A stretch of 64,000 bases of DNA from Candidatus Brocadiaceae bacterium S225 (GCA_007859995.1 SMSL01000005.1:62001-126000); one strand, 5' to 3'. Counted from the stretch's first letter, positions 44,109-52,294 are shown. Notes: a model not told the origin generated them from the sequence alone. Numbers and translations: made by a program.

Positions 44109-44562
44109 CAATGCAGGTGTAAGATATGCTATCGTAGGCGGAGTAGCAGTCAATCTTCACGGTCATATTCGTATGACGGCTGATCTGGATATTGTTTTAG
44201 AGTTGGAAGACAATAACCTTGCAAAAGCCATTACAACATTAAGGGAATCAGGCTTTTCCTGTAAGATCCCGGTTGACCCTATGGGATTAGCTGACTCTAA
44301 TACGAGAAATGATTGGATAAAAAATAAAAACATGAAGGCACTTAATTTTTATCGTGATACCGAGGAAGTTGATCTGGTTGTTGATTCTCCCGTCAAATAT
44401 GAGGAAGCAGAAAAGACGATCTTTGCGGTAAAGGACATAAGTTATCCCGTAGTTTCAAAAGAAGATTTGATAAAAATGAAAGAAGTAACTAACAGGGATC
44501 ACGATAAAGACGATATCAGAAAGCTCAAAATCTTAATAGATATTGAACTGGATAATAAATAG
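44077..44562 (+). CDS. Nucleotidyltransferase-fold protein (module 5)
   Basis: About 161 residues from the ATG at 44077; the frame opens 11 codons earlier. Nucleotidyltransferase motif GVRYAIVGGVAVNLHGHIRMTADLDIVLEL has the GG and DxD (DLD) elements; EVDLVVDSP gives the third carboxylate; VVSKEDLIKMKEVTNRDHDKDDI is the typical C-terminal DUF6036/AbiEii-like helix. Likely toxin or effector of a two-gene module. It is only remotely similar to the module 1 enzyme, so the two were acquired separately. Confidence 0.75.
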   Translation: MFYEEIIRKLNNAGVRYAIVGGVAVNLHGHIRMTADLDIVLELEDNNLAKAITTLRESGFSCKIPVDPMGLADSNTRNDWIKNKNMKALNFYRDTEEVDLVVDSPVKYEEAEKTIFAVKDISYPVVSKEDLIKMKEVTNRDHDKDDIRKLKILIDIELDNK

Positions 44563-44648
44563 TTTTTACTCAGCATGTTTTCTCAGCAGTTTATCTGGCG
44601 AGCCTGCCTTCTGTCTTTTCGCCTACATCTTAGTTTTTCTCTGCAGTG

Positions 44649-44800
44649 TCCGGTTAGGTTTTTGCGTAAGCTGCATTTATTGTCCCAAACCTGTCATTCC
44701 CGCATTCTTTTAGCGGGAATCTAGTTTGAACCGACCTTTTAGATACCCGATAAAGGCATTCGGGTATGACAAAAACGGCATAAGCAAAAACCTAACCGGA
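44649..44800. mobile_element. MITE-like palindromic element, copy A
   Basis: 152 bp with imperfect terminal inverted repeats of about 24 bp (TCCGGTTAGGTTTTTGCGTA at the left, the complement of GCATAAGCAAAAACCTAACC at the right). Internally two further inverted pairs occur: ATTCCCGC with GCGGGAAT and ATACCCG with CGGGTAT. It codes for nothing. About 105 bp of its right part recurs in opposite orientation at 51217-51320. Confidence 0.7.
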
Positions 44801-44809
44801 TGGCGCTGA

Positions 44810-45010
44810 GTTTTTCTCTGCTTCGCGTCTTGGCGGTGAATCTTGCCTTTTACCTTTAACCTCAGTGTAAAATCCCTGTTTTTCCGTGGTCAGGTTTTAC
44901 CTTTCTCCTTTCCTTTTTCCTTTTGCCATTAACCTCTGCATTTAGTCTGTGTAAGTCTGCGAGCTCCTTGTCCTCGGCGCTTGGTCCGGGGAGCGTTAAG
45001 AACTGTTTTT
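44810..45010. repeat. GTG-periodic intergenic repeat, copy 7
   Basis: Directly after MITE copy A: CTTCGCGTCTTGGCGGTG, CCTCAGTGTAAAATCCCTG, double hexamers at 44873-44889 and 44946-44962, a GGCGCTTGGTCCGGGGAG phrase and TTAAGAACTGTTTTT, leading into promoter block 6. No gene in 44563-45174. Confidence 0.7.
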
Positions 45011-45052
45011 TAGAATCTTTTGTATTGCAAATCACCCCTACTCTCTTATAAT
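45011..45052 (+). promoter_or_regulatory. Repeated promoter block 6 (before RelE-type module)
   Basis: TTGCAA (45025-45030) and TATAAT (45047-45052), 16-nt spacer, followed by a CAACAAGAGGAAGTAACAAA leader. First gene start at 45175. Confidence 0.75.
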
Positions 45053-45174
45053 AACCATCAACAAGAGGAAGTAACAAATCACTTTTAACTTACTATAATG
45101 TGCGGCTAATGAAGGATTTACATTCTATTCATCTTGGAAGATATAGTGTAATTGACAAAAAGGGAGGTTGGATA

Positions 45175-45375
45175 ATGTTAGACACGTTAAAAATAGATCT
45201 TAAACCAGCGGAGATTATAAGGGCTATAAAAAGGATGAAAAAAAAGGAGAGAGATACCTTCCTTGAGGATCTTTTAGCCGCAACTTCACCTGAATATTTA
45301 GACAGTATAAGAAAAGCAAGGGCTGATTATAAGGCCGGGCGAGTCAAAACGCATGAAGAGGTTTTTGGCAAGTGA
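45175..45375 (+). CDS. Putative antitoxin of RelE-type module (module 6)
   Basis: About 66 residues from the ATG at 45175, chosen because AGGGAGG lies at the right distance; an upstream in-frame start at 45100 has none. A helical, charged protein: LKPAEIIRAIKRMKKKERDTFLEDLL, then EYLDSIRKARADYKAGRVKTHEEVF. The C-terminal ARADYxxGxVxxHEEVF motif is the usual toxin-wrapping tail of RelB/Phd-like antitoxins. Stop overlaps the GTG start of the toxin gene. Confidence 0.75.
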   Translation: MLDTLKIDLKPAEIIRAIKRMKKKERDTFLEDLLAATSPEYLDSIRKARADYKAGRVKTHEEVFGK

Positions 45376-45629
45376 ATTTTAAGCTTGTATACACCAAGAG
45401 GGCTATCAAGGATATTCAGAGCCTTGATAATAATATAAGAAAGCGAATTGGAAAGGCTCTCATTCGATACAGAGAAGACCCGACGAAGAAAGCGGAGAAA
45501 CTTACAGACTTTGCTTTTGGCACATACAAATTCAGAATTGGAGATTACAGAATAATCTTTGATATAGAAGATAAAGATATTGTTGTTTTAAGAGTAGGAC
45601 ATAGAAGAGAAATTTATAAAAGGAAGTAG
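45372..45629 (+). CDS. RelE/ParE-family toxin (module 6)
   Basis: 85 residues beginning at GTG, overlapping the antitoxin by 4 bp. RelE fold: FKLVYTKRAIKDIQSLDNNIRKRIGKAL, then GTYKFRIGDYRIIFDIEDKDIVVLRVGHRREIY, with the conserved Arg/His residues of the C-terminal strand. Expected to be a ribosome-dependent mRNA interferase or related toxin. Confidence 0.87.
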   Translation: MNFKLVYTKRAIKDIQSLDNNIRKRIGKALIRYREDPTKKAEKLTDFAFGTYKFRIGDYRIIFDIEDKDIVVLRVGHRREIYKRK

Positions 45630-45723
45630 ATATACTAAAACCGGTTTGGTTTTTGGCCTTTCAAAAAACCAAAGCTTGGTTGCAGTTATCCCCGGACAAA
45701 AAACGCCGAGGACTTTACTCGGG

Positions 45724-45760
45724 CAAAATAGTTTTTGGATCTTATCCGAAAACTATTTTG
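45724..45760. repeat. 17-bp hairpin between toxin-antitoxin modules
   Basis: CAAAATAGTTTTTGGAT (45724-45740) pairs with ATCCGAAAACTATTTTG (45744-45760) with one wobble pair and a 3-nt loop. No T run follows, so it is not a classic terminator. The preceding stretch 45640-45720 contains a GTCCTCGGCG-type phrase of the intergenic repeat in inverted orientation. Confidence 0.6.
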
Positions 45761-45861
45761 AGATGAGTATATAACTGCCGAAAAAACAATATGTATGCGA
45801 AATATTGACACTTTTCCGCATTGCGTTATAATGGGTAAAAACTTTTCTAAAGGAAAATACT

Positions 45862-46131
45862 ATGACCATACATGTATCCCTTCCGGAGGCACTCGAAAAC
45901 ATGGTAAAGGATCGTGTTGAAAGCGGCGTTTACGGTAGCGCAAGTGAAGTGGTAAGGGAAGCTCTGCGCAGATTTTTTCACGTCTCCGAAGATAATAATA
46001 TCCACCCGGAAGATATAGAGCATATCCGGCAAGTAGTTGGACCACGCCTTGAGGCAGTCAAGAATGGCACAGCAACGCTCAAAGATGGTGAGGCTGTATT
46101 TGACGAAACGGACGATATGCTGGTGGAGTAG
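45862..46131 (+). CDS. parD: ParD-family antitoxin (module 7)
   Basis: 89 residues. N-terminal ribbon-helix-helix domain THVSLPEAL-like (TIHVSLPEALENMVKDRVESGVYGSASEVVREALR), followed by an acidic C-terminal toxin-binding tail. It dimerises, binds the operator of its own operon and neutralises ParE. Three bases separate it from the toxin gene. This module lacks the repeated promoter block found in front of modules 1-6. Confidence 0.88.
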   Translation: MTIHVSLPEALENMVKDRVESGVYGSASEVVREALRRFFHVSEDNNIHPEDIEHIRQVVGPRLEAVKNGTATLKDGEAVFDETDDMLVE

Positions 46132-46134
46132 AAA

Positions 46135-46458
46135 ATGAACAAATACAAATTTGTTCTAGAAGCACAAGAGGAACTTCGCAAGGAGATTGCATATTCTGCG
46201 GAACGGTGGGGAAAAGCCCATGCGCGAAAATATCGGGATTCTTTGCGCGAAAAAGTAAGAACGATCTGCCGGAATCCGCACCTTTACCCATTACGAAACG
46301 ATATCCTTGCAGGCATTCGCATATGCACATTTAAGGGCAATCATATCATCTACACCTTTATCGAAGAGAAAAAGCTTGTTGTTGTTCTGGCCATTCTCAG
46401 CATCTATCAGAACATAGAAACAGCTGTATTAAAACGGCGCCAGGAAAATCAGAAATAG
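46135..46458 (+). CDS. parE: ParE-family toxin (module 7)
   Basis: 107 residues of the RelE/ParE superfamily: YKFVLEAQEELRKEIAYSAERWGKAHARKYRDSLREKV, then GIRICTFKGNHIIYTFIEEKKLVVVLAILS and a C-terminal basic tail. ParE toxins of this type usually poison DNA gyrase. Paired with the ParD antitoxin directly upstream. Confidence 0.85.
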   Translation: MNKYKFVLEAQEELRKEIAYSAERWGKAHARKYRDSLREKVRTICRNPHLYPLRNDILAGIRICTFKGNHIIYTFIEEKKLVVVLAILSIYQNIETAVLKRRQENQK

Positions 46459-46503
46459 AAAATCCAACTAGCAACATCTGTCGAGGAAAAAAGCGGTCTG
46501 ATT

Positions 46504-46839
46504 ATGAACACATCAATCACTTATCAATACAGAGATGCATCCAACTACAAGGAGTTGGATACCGTGATTATCAGCGGACAGCTTTCCATAAACGATATTG
46601 AAGAATATTTATATGAGAAAGAATTCTTTATTCCTTCAGAGACTGGTTTGAAAGATCTTCAGCCGGAGAACCTGAACCAGGATGACCATATATGGCACGA
46701 AATACTGGAAATCAGCCACACACATGAAAAACCTACGGTAAATATTACTGCCGAGGAAATAATATCTCATTTTAAAAAGGCGTCTCTTGAGGAGTGGAAT
46801 ATACTTGAAGCGTCAAGGCGAATAGGATTATTCATATGA
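46504..46839 (+). CDS. Hypothetical partner protein of an HNH nuclease
   Basis: 111 residues, no family assigned. Contains ITYQYRDASNYKELDTVIISGQLSINDIEEYL and DHIWHEILEISHTHEKPTVNITAEEI. Soluble, alpha/beta. Its stop overlaps the start of the HNH endonuclease gene by 4 bp, so the two are a unit; it could be an immunity, antitoxin or specificity partner. I recall similar small proteins next to unrelated accessory genes, so the link is not exclusive. Confidence 0.6.
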   Translation: MNTSITYQYRDASNYKELDTVIISGQLSINDIEEYLYEKEFFIPSETGLKDLQPENLNQDDHIWHEILEISHTHEKPTVNITAEEIISHFKKASLEEWNILEASRRIGLFI

Positions 46840-47573
46840 GAAGGAATTGGACACGGGAGGAATTGATCCTAGCAATTAATTTATATTGCAAAACTCCTTT
46901 TGGCAGAATCCATAATAGAAACCCGGAGATTATTAAACTGGCCAAGCTTATAGACCGCACACCGAGTTCAGTTAGCTACAAATTGGCAAATTTTGCCAGT
47001 ATCGATCCGTCATTACAACGCAAAGGAGCTTCCAACGTAAGCAAGCTGGATATTGAGGTCTGGAATGAATTCTTTAATGACTGGGAAAAACTTGCTTTTG
47101 AAAGTGAAATGCTTTTAGCTAAGTATGATAATAACGGCCTTACTACCGATATTGAAATGTTTCCTCCGGAAGGCTATGACCGCGCAAGCATTGTAAAGAC
47201 CCGTGTTAATCAGACATTTTTTAGAAAAACGGTCTTAGCCTCATACAATTGTAAATGCTGTATAACCGGCCTTTCGCTTACTGAATTGCTTGTAGCAAGT
47301 CATATAATCCCTTGGTCAAAAGATGCAAAAAATCGACTGAATCCAAGAAATGGACTTTGCTTGAATGCCCTTCACGATAAGGCATTTGATAAGGGATTTA
47401 TAAGCATATCTGAGAAGTTCAGGATAATCGTTTCAAGCAGACTAAAAGACAGCGAGACATCCCCTGAAAAGGAATTAATAAATAAATATGACGATCAGCC
47501 CATCTCACTGCCAAGCCGATTTCTTCCGGACAGCGAGTTTCTTTCTTATCATAGAAAAAATATTTTTAATTGA
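46836..47573 (+). CDS. HNH endonuclease (HNH_2 type)
   Basis: 245 residues. N-terminal SANT/Myb-like segment (RRNWTREELILAINLYCKTPFGRIHNRNPEI) probably binds DNA, and the C-terminal HNH_2 nuclease domain reads YNCKCCITGLSLTELLVASHIIPWSKD, then LNPRNGLCLNALHDKAFDKG. The CxxC, SHI, and N-x-H residues match the His-Asn-His metal site and structural zinc. Restriction-like nuclease, probably of a defence or selfish unit together with the upstream small protein and perhaps the helicase that follows. Confidence 0.83.
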   Translation: MRRNWTREELILAINLYCKTPFGRIHNRNPEIIKLAKLIDRTPSSVSYKLANFASIDPSLQRKGASNVSKLDIEVWNEFFNDWEKLAFESEMLLAKYDNNGLTTDIEMFPPEGYDRASIVKTRVNQTFFRKTVLASYNCKCCITGLSLTELLVASHIIPWSKDAKNRLNPRNGLCLNALHDKAFDKGFISISEKFRIIVSSRLKDSETSPEKELINKYDDQPISLPSRFLPDSEFLSYHRKNIFN

Positions 47574-47805
47574 TACCATATTCTAAAGAAGCTTAAAAGA
47601 TTAGTAAAAAGGGATTTTTCCGATTCTGGATGATCTTCTATGTTTTAAGATCGAAATATAATCAAAAATGGTCGTGCTCTCTATATTTGTCTGTTAGGCA
47701 GAAAACACGGAGCACAAAGTCAACATGACTGAACCATTTGTCATTATGAAAGATTTGACACTCTTCTTTCTTGCTGTTGGTTAGATATTTTTTTAAAATC
47801 ATATT

Positions 47806-50800
47806 ATGATGCAACAGGGACTTTATGAAGAGCTTGTAAGTAAATTGATTTCATCTAAATTGAATGATCTAGATAGAAATGCTTTTTACATAAAGGAAAC
47901 GGCTATTGACAAAAACGAAGCGGCAAGCATTTTATCACAATATTTATGTGATGTTATCAAGTTTGCCTTAAATTCAATTTCTGGTGACGGAAATATTGAA
48001 AAGCAAATCCATTTGTCTAACAAAATTATTTCTCTATTACGAAATGAATTAAACAATGACACATTTGATGAGGATTTGATTGCAACAGAAGCAAAGATTC
48101 TCTCCGCTATTTTTTCAAAAATTGACGCAAGGTTTTCTAAGTTTTCTAACTTCGAAAAACACTTGAAAGAAATTACTCCTTATACAAGACTATCTCAAAG
48201 CGAATTATTCACTGGCAATAATGCTGGCATTTCGCTTGAAAGCGAAATCAAAAAGGAAATCCTTTCTTCAGATAAAATTAATTTTCTAGTTTCTTTTATC
48301 AAATGGACAGGAATACGAATTTTTGAAAACGAATTATTAGAATTTACTGAAAGAGGTGGGCAACTTAGAGTAATAACAACTTCTTATATGGGGGCAACTG
48401 ACTTTAAAGCTGTAGAATTTCTCTCTGATTTAAGGAACGCAGAAATAAAAGTTTCATATAATTCAAATAATGAAAGACTGCATGCAAAAGCATACTTGTT
48501 TTATAGAAATACCGGATTTCATACTGGCTATATAGGTTCGTCAAATATTTCTCGTTCAGCTTTAACTAACGGCCTAGAATGGAATCTAAAAGTAACGACA
48601 AAAGAAGTTGGACATATTATTGATAAGTTTCGAAAAACATTTGATACTTATTGGCAGGATAGAGAATTTGAGCTATTTAATAAAACACATCATTCTAAAA
48701 AATTAAGAGATGCTATCAAAAGGGAACGTACAACAGAAAAAAATGACCCCTCATTTTATTTCAATATTAGGCCATATCATTATCAGGAAGAGATATTAGA
48801 AAAACTAGAAGCAGAGAGGACCGTTCATAATCGTTATAGGAATCTAATTGTTGCTGCCACAGGAACAGGTAAAACCGTTATTTCTGCATTCGATTTTAAG
48901 CGTTTCAGAAAGCAAAATTCTGGTGCTAAACTTTTATTTGTTGCTCACCGAAAAGAGATATTGCAACAAGCTCAAGCAACTTTTCAAGGAGTCTTAGGTG
49001 ATAACAACTTTGGTGAATTATGGGTAGATGGAATTGAACCAGAGAAATATGATACTGTTTTTGCTTCAGTTCAAACGTTGAACAACAGAATCGATTTATG
49101 GAATATTTCGAAAACATTTTATGATTTTATTATTATAGATGAAGTTCATCATATTGCAGCTTCAAGTTATCGACCAATTCTAGAACGTTTCAAACCAAAT
49201 ATAATTTTAGGGCTAACAGCAACACCAGAAAGAATGGACGGCGAAAATATTCTCAAAGATTTTTGTGACTGTATTGCCGCTGAAATAAGATTGCCAGAAG
49301 CATTGAATAGAAAACTACTTTGTCCTTTTCAATATTTCGGAGTGACAGACAGTATTGATTTGTCAAATGTAGAATGGCGCAATGGAAGATATTTACCAGG
49401 TGAATTAACAAACATTTACATGCAAAGCAACAAAAGAGTAAGAGAAATAATAATCAATTTAAAAAAATATTTAAACGACATTTACGATACAAGAGCGCTT
49501 TGTTTTTGTGTAACGCAAGAGCATGCACAATATATGGCTGAAAAGTTTTCACTTGCCGGCTTCAAAGCAGATTATTTAGTGAGTTCAAGAAATCAATTAA
49601 GAGGTGAGTTAAGAACTAAATTCTTGAGAAAAGAAATTAACTACCTTTTCGTTGTTGATATTTTCAATGAAGGCGTTGACCTGCCAGATATTGATACTAT
49701 ATTGTTTTTAAGACCGACAGAAAGTTTAACAATATTTCTTCAGCAACTTGGAAGGGGTTTGCGATTAGCAGAGGGTAAGGATTGTTTAACAGTGCTAGAT
49801 TTCGTTGGTAATTCGCGCCCAGAGTATGACTTTGACGGAAAATTTAGAGCATTAGTCGGAAAAACGAGTACTTCTATTCAAAAAGAAATTGAAGATGATT
49901 TCCCCCACTTGCCTTTGGGATGTACAATTATTTTAGAAAAAAAGGCAAAAGATTTTATTCTTCAAAATATTAAAACAGCAACATCATTTAACAAAGCTCA
50001 ATTGCTTATAAAGCTTCGAAATTACCAACACCAAACTGCTTTACCGCTTAACCTAAAAAACTTTTCAACTTTCTACCATATACCTCTTCAAAATATTTAC
50101 AAAAAAGGAAACTGGAAAAGATTATGTGTTTTAGCAGAGCAAACTGAAGATTACCCTACTAATAATGAAAAGGAAATTCATAGAACAGTCAAAAATACAT
50201 GGCTTTCTTGTAATTCAAATTCTTATTTTAAGTTTATTTTGTCATTAGCTAAAAAAGATTTTGGTATCAATTTCAACTATTTCAACAAAGAAGAAAAAGC
50301 CATGTGCCTAATGCTTCATTATGATGTTTGGCAAACAGCTGGCAATTTTAATTCACTAGAAGAAAGTATCAAAACAATCGGAGAAAATAAAATCCTAACA
50401 GAGGAAATTATTCAGGTGCTTGAAATACTAATTAATAGAATTGACTTTATAGAAAGGGATATATGTCTTCCATTTTCGCAACCGCTTAAAGTCCACAGCC
50501 GCTATACTAGGAGTCAAATATTAGCAGCTTTCGGTTTTCACTCCTTCACAAAGAAAAGTGAAATAAGAGAAGGTGTTGCCTTCAGTAAAGAAAAAAATAC
50601 AGAATTACTTTTTGTTACTCTTAATAAATCTGAAAAGGATTTCTCACCTACTACTCTGTATAACGATTTTGCTATTAGCGAAACCATTTTTCACTGGCAG
50701 TCACAAAATGAATCAAAACCCGATAGCGGTAAAGGGTTATCCTATGTACAGCACAAAGAAAATCAAAAAATAATCCTTCTTTTTGTACGCGAAAAAAATA

Positions 50801-50955
50801 AAGATGAATTTGGAAATACAATGTCATTTGTTTTCCTTGGAGAGGGGAATCTAATCGATCATTATGATTCTAAACCAATGAGCATAAAATGGAAACTTAA
50901 TGAACCAATGCCTCCCTATCTCTGGAAGGATTCTGCAAAAATGGCGGTGGGATAA
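47806..50955 (+). CDS. PLD-nuclease/superfamily 2 helicase/DUF3427 protein
   Basis: 1049 residues. Order: N-terminal domain; phospholipase-D-like nuclease domain with one HxKxY motif (ERLHAKAYLFYRNTGFHTGYIGSSNISRSAL, about 220-255); SF2 helicase core with motif I AATGTGKT (about 350), Ia FVAHRKEI, II DEVHH, III GLTATP, V VDIFNEGVDLPD, VI QQLGRGLRLAEGK; and a C-terminal DUF3427-like domain. Such proteins are believed to act in restriction or anti-phage defence. The gene is visibly more AT-rich than its flanks, suggesting recent transfer. A 232-bp gap without recognised features precedes it. Confidence 0.85.
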   Translation: MMQQGLYEELVSKLISSKLNDLDRNAFYIKETAIDKNEAASILSQYLCDVIKFALNSISGDGNIEKQIHLSNKIISLLRNELNNDTFDEDLIATEAKILSAIFSKIDARFSKFSNFEKHLKEITPYTRLSQSELFTGNNAGISLESEIKKEILSSDKINFLVSFIKWTGIRIFENELLEFTERGGQLRVITTSYMGATDFKAVEFLSDLRNAEIKVSYNSNNERLHAKAYLFYRNTGFHTGYIGSSNISRSALTNGLEWNLKVTTKEVGHIIDKFRKTFDTYWQDREFELFNKTHHSKKLRDAIKRERTTEKNDPSFYFNIRPYHYQEEILEKLEAERTVHNRYRNLIVAATGTGKTVISAFDFKRFRKQNSGAKLLFVAHRKEILQQAQATFQGVLGDNNFGELWVDGIEPEKYDTVFASVQTLNNRIDLWNISKTFYDFIIIDEVHHIAASSYRPILERFKPNIILGLTATPERMDGENILKDFCDCIAAEIRLPEALNRKLLCPFQYFGVTDSIDLSNVEWRNGRYLPGELTNIYMQSNKRVREIIINLKKYLNDIYDTRALCFCVTQEHAQYMAEKFSLAGFKADYLVSSRNQLRGELRTKFLRKEINYLFVVDIFNEGVDLPDIDTILFLRPTESLTIFLQQLGRGLRLAEGKDCLTVLDFVGNSRPEYDFDGKFRALVGKTSTSIQKEIEDDFPHLPLGCTIILEKKAKDFILQNIKTATSFNKAQLLIKLRNYQHQTALPLNLKNFSTFYHIPLQNIYKKGNWKRLCVLAEQTEDYPTNNEKEIHRTVKNTWLSCNSNSYFKFILSLAKKDFGINFNYFNKEEKAMCLMLHYDVWQTAGNFNSLEESIKTIGENKILTEEIIQVLEILINRIDFIERDICLPFSQPLKVHSRYTRSQILAAFGFHSFTKKSEIREGVAFSKEKNTELLFVTLNKSEKDFSPTTLYNDFAISETIFHWQSQNESKPDSGKGLSYVQHKENQKIILLFVREKNKDEFGNTMSFVFLGEGNLIDHYDSKPMSIKWKLNEPMPPYLWKDSAKMAVG

Positions 50956-51059
50956 TTCTACGATAAAACAATCAGAGGTTACCCATTAGTAGACTCCTAT
51001 CAAACCGTGATCAGTGATTAGCAGATAATAAACCCCACTTATTATTTCAAGTTCCACCT

Positions 51060-51210
51060 AGACCAGGAACAGAGACTGTTTCTATTTCCTGCCTCTGTTT
51101 TTTCTCCCTGGTGAACTCACACCAGAATTTACGACTGAAAATCCCGGGATAGGAATGGCATGCTTTTCGTCAAATCGTTTCACTATGTTGTTATCTTAAT
51201 TAATCTGTAA
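51060..51210. repeat. Partial copy of the 245-bp direct repeat
   Basis: CTCACACCAGAATTTACGAC to TTCACTATGTTGTTATC matches the second half of the repeats at 52295-52545 and 53358-53605. It ends right before MITE copy B. No gene in 50956-51408. Confidence 0.65.
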
Positions 51211-51216
51211 AAAAAC

Positions 51217-51320
51217 CCAGCGCCATCCGGTTAGGTTTTTGCTTATGCTGTTTTTGTCATACCCGAATGCCTTTATCGGGTATCTAAAAGGTCGGTTCAA
51301 ACTAGATTCCCGCTTGAAAC
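51217..51320. mobile_element. MITE-like element, partial copy B (inverted relative to copy A)
   Basis: About 104 bp from CAGCGCCATCCGGTTAGG to CTAGATTCCCGC, the near-exact reverse complement of about 44711-44811 with only one or two mismatches seen. The identity extends past the terminal repeat of copy A (into GGCGCTGAG), so the true element end may lie further out. It lies 6.4 kb from copy A and frames the segment with modules 6-7, the HNH pair and the helicase. Confidence 0.75.
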
Positions 51321-51408
51321 CGGTATTGTTTCCATGAAATATCAATTTGTGAAACCAGTAACTGTCATTGGCCATTCTTTCTTCTCCTCTGCGTTGAATC
51401 TGTTCTTT

Positions 51409-51723
51409 TCAGGCTTTTGCCACCGGATGTATATTGGATAACTCTTTTGAATGGGTTCGTTCAGCCTGCCATAAATCCACAGCATGTTGCGCGTTTAGCC
51501 AAAACTCCGGGCTGTTTCCGAAAAAACGAGATAGTCGCAAAGCCATTGAGGGGCTTACCGCCCTTCGCTCACGCAGCACTTCATTAATCGTCTGCCGCGA
51601 AACACCCAGAGCCTTCGCAAGGGACGGCACGTTCATGTTGTAGTCAGTCATGAAATCTTCACGCAGCATCTCGCCTGGATGCGTGGGTTGTCTTTTCCGT
51701 CTTCCGGTATTTGGAATGCTCAT
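51409..51723 (-). CDS. higA: HigA-family antitoxin
   Basis: 104 residues with an HTH_XRE domain of the HigA addiction-module type: RQPTHPGEMLREDFM, then NVPSLAKALGVSRQTINEVLRERRAVSPSMALRLSRFFGNSPEFWLNAQHAVDLW. It should repress its operon and neutralise HigB. It follows higB by 12 bp in the usual toxin-first order. Because the higB gene is interrupted, this antitoxin may be an orphan now. Confidence 0.9.
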   Translation of the reverse strand: MSIPNTGRRKRQPTHPGEMLREDFMTDYNMNVPSLAKALGVSRQTINEVLRERRAVSPSMALRLSRFFGNSPEFWLNAQHAVDLWQAERTHSKELSNIHPVAKA

Positions 51724-51735
51724 TACAATCTCCTA

Positions 51736-52190
51736 TTAATGATAATCAGTTATTTCAACATCATAGGCGTTATCATTTTCAAACCGAAAACAGATACGCC
51801 ATTGATCATTTATGCTTATTGAATACTGTCCTTTGCGATCACCCCTGAGTGCGTGTAACCGATTACTCGGTGGAACCTTCAAATCAGAGAGAGATATGGC
51901 AAGGTCTACGTACTCTAAACGACGAACAGCCTTTCTTGCCAATTCCGGATGAAACTTTCTTGATTTACCGGTAAGGAAAATATCACGTGTATGTTTATCC
52001 GCAAAGGGAGCATTCCCATTTTATTGTATATAAAAGAGGTGGATTCACTTCGTTTAATCCACCCTACCTCGCACCATACGTTTGCTTATAAGGGTGGATT
52101 AAGGCCGGAGGCCGAATTCACATATTCATGGGTATCATACCTGATTTACAAAAAATTGGGAATGCTCCCATCCGCAAAAGACCTGATCAT
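51736..52190 (-). pseudogene. higB: higB toxin gene interrupted by a MITE
   Basis: The toxin's first seven residues (MIRSFAD) are encoded at 52170-52190 and the remainder (KHTRDIFLTGKSRKFHPELA, then the RelE-like body ending in FENDNAYDVEITDYH) at 51736-51996. Between them lies a 164-bp insert with terminal inverted repeats and a 9-bp duplication. Removing insert and one duplicate restores a continuous frame of about 93 residues, the normal HigB length. With the insert, the frame upstream meets a stop and only a truncated product from an internal TTG at 51942 is possible, so the toxin is probably inactive. Confidence 0.85.
52006..52169. mobile_element. 164-bp MITE inside higB, with 9-bp target duplication
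   Basis: Terminal inverted repeats: GGGAGCATTCCCA at the left, TGGGAATGCTCCC at the right, perfect over 13 bp. It is flanked by direct duplications ATCCGCAAA at 51997-52005 and 52170-52178. Inside are hairpin-forming phrases (GGTGGATT to AATCCACC). It has no coding capacity, so it must have been moved by a transposase supplied elsewhere. Confidence 0.9.
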
Positions 52191-52294
52191 TGGCATAAAT
52201 ATAACGTGTCAGGAGACACTTTTCAAGCACCTGTTTTTCCTTATAGAAAGATCCGGGTTAAGCCTTTGAGATTGTTGGTTGGTTATTTGTGATT

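Noticed and set aside
38521-45010. CRISPR array suggested by the many short repeats
   Set aside because: Repeat phrases are of variable sequence and spacing at the 30-40 nt scale, there are no uniform spacers, and no cas genes are near.
38771-45052. Chromosomal integron (attC sites between cassettes)
   Set aside because: No GTTRRRY core or paired L/R boxes with palindromic structure were found at module ends, and no tyrosine integrase gene is in the window. The repeats also carry promoters, unlike attC sites.
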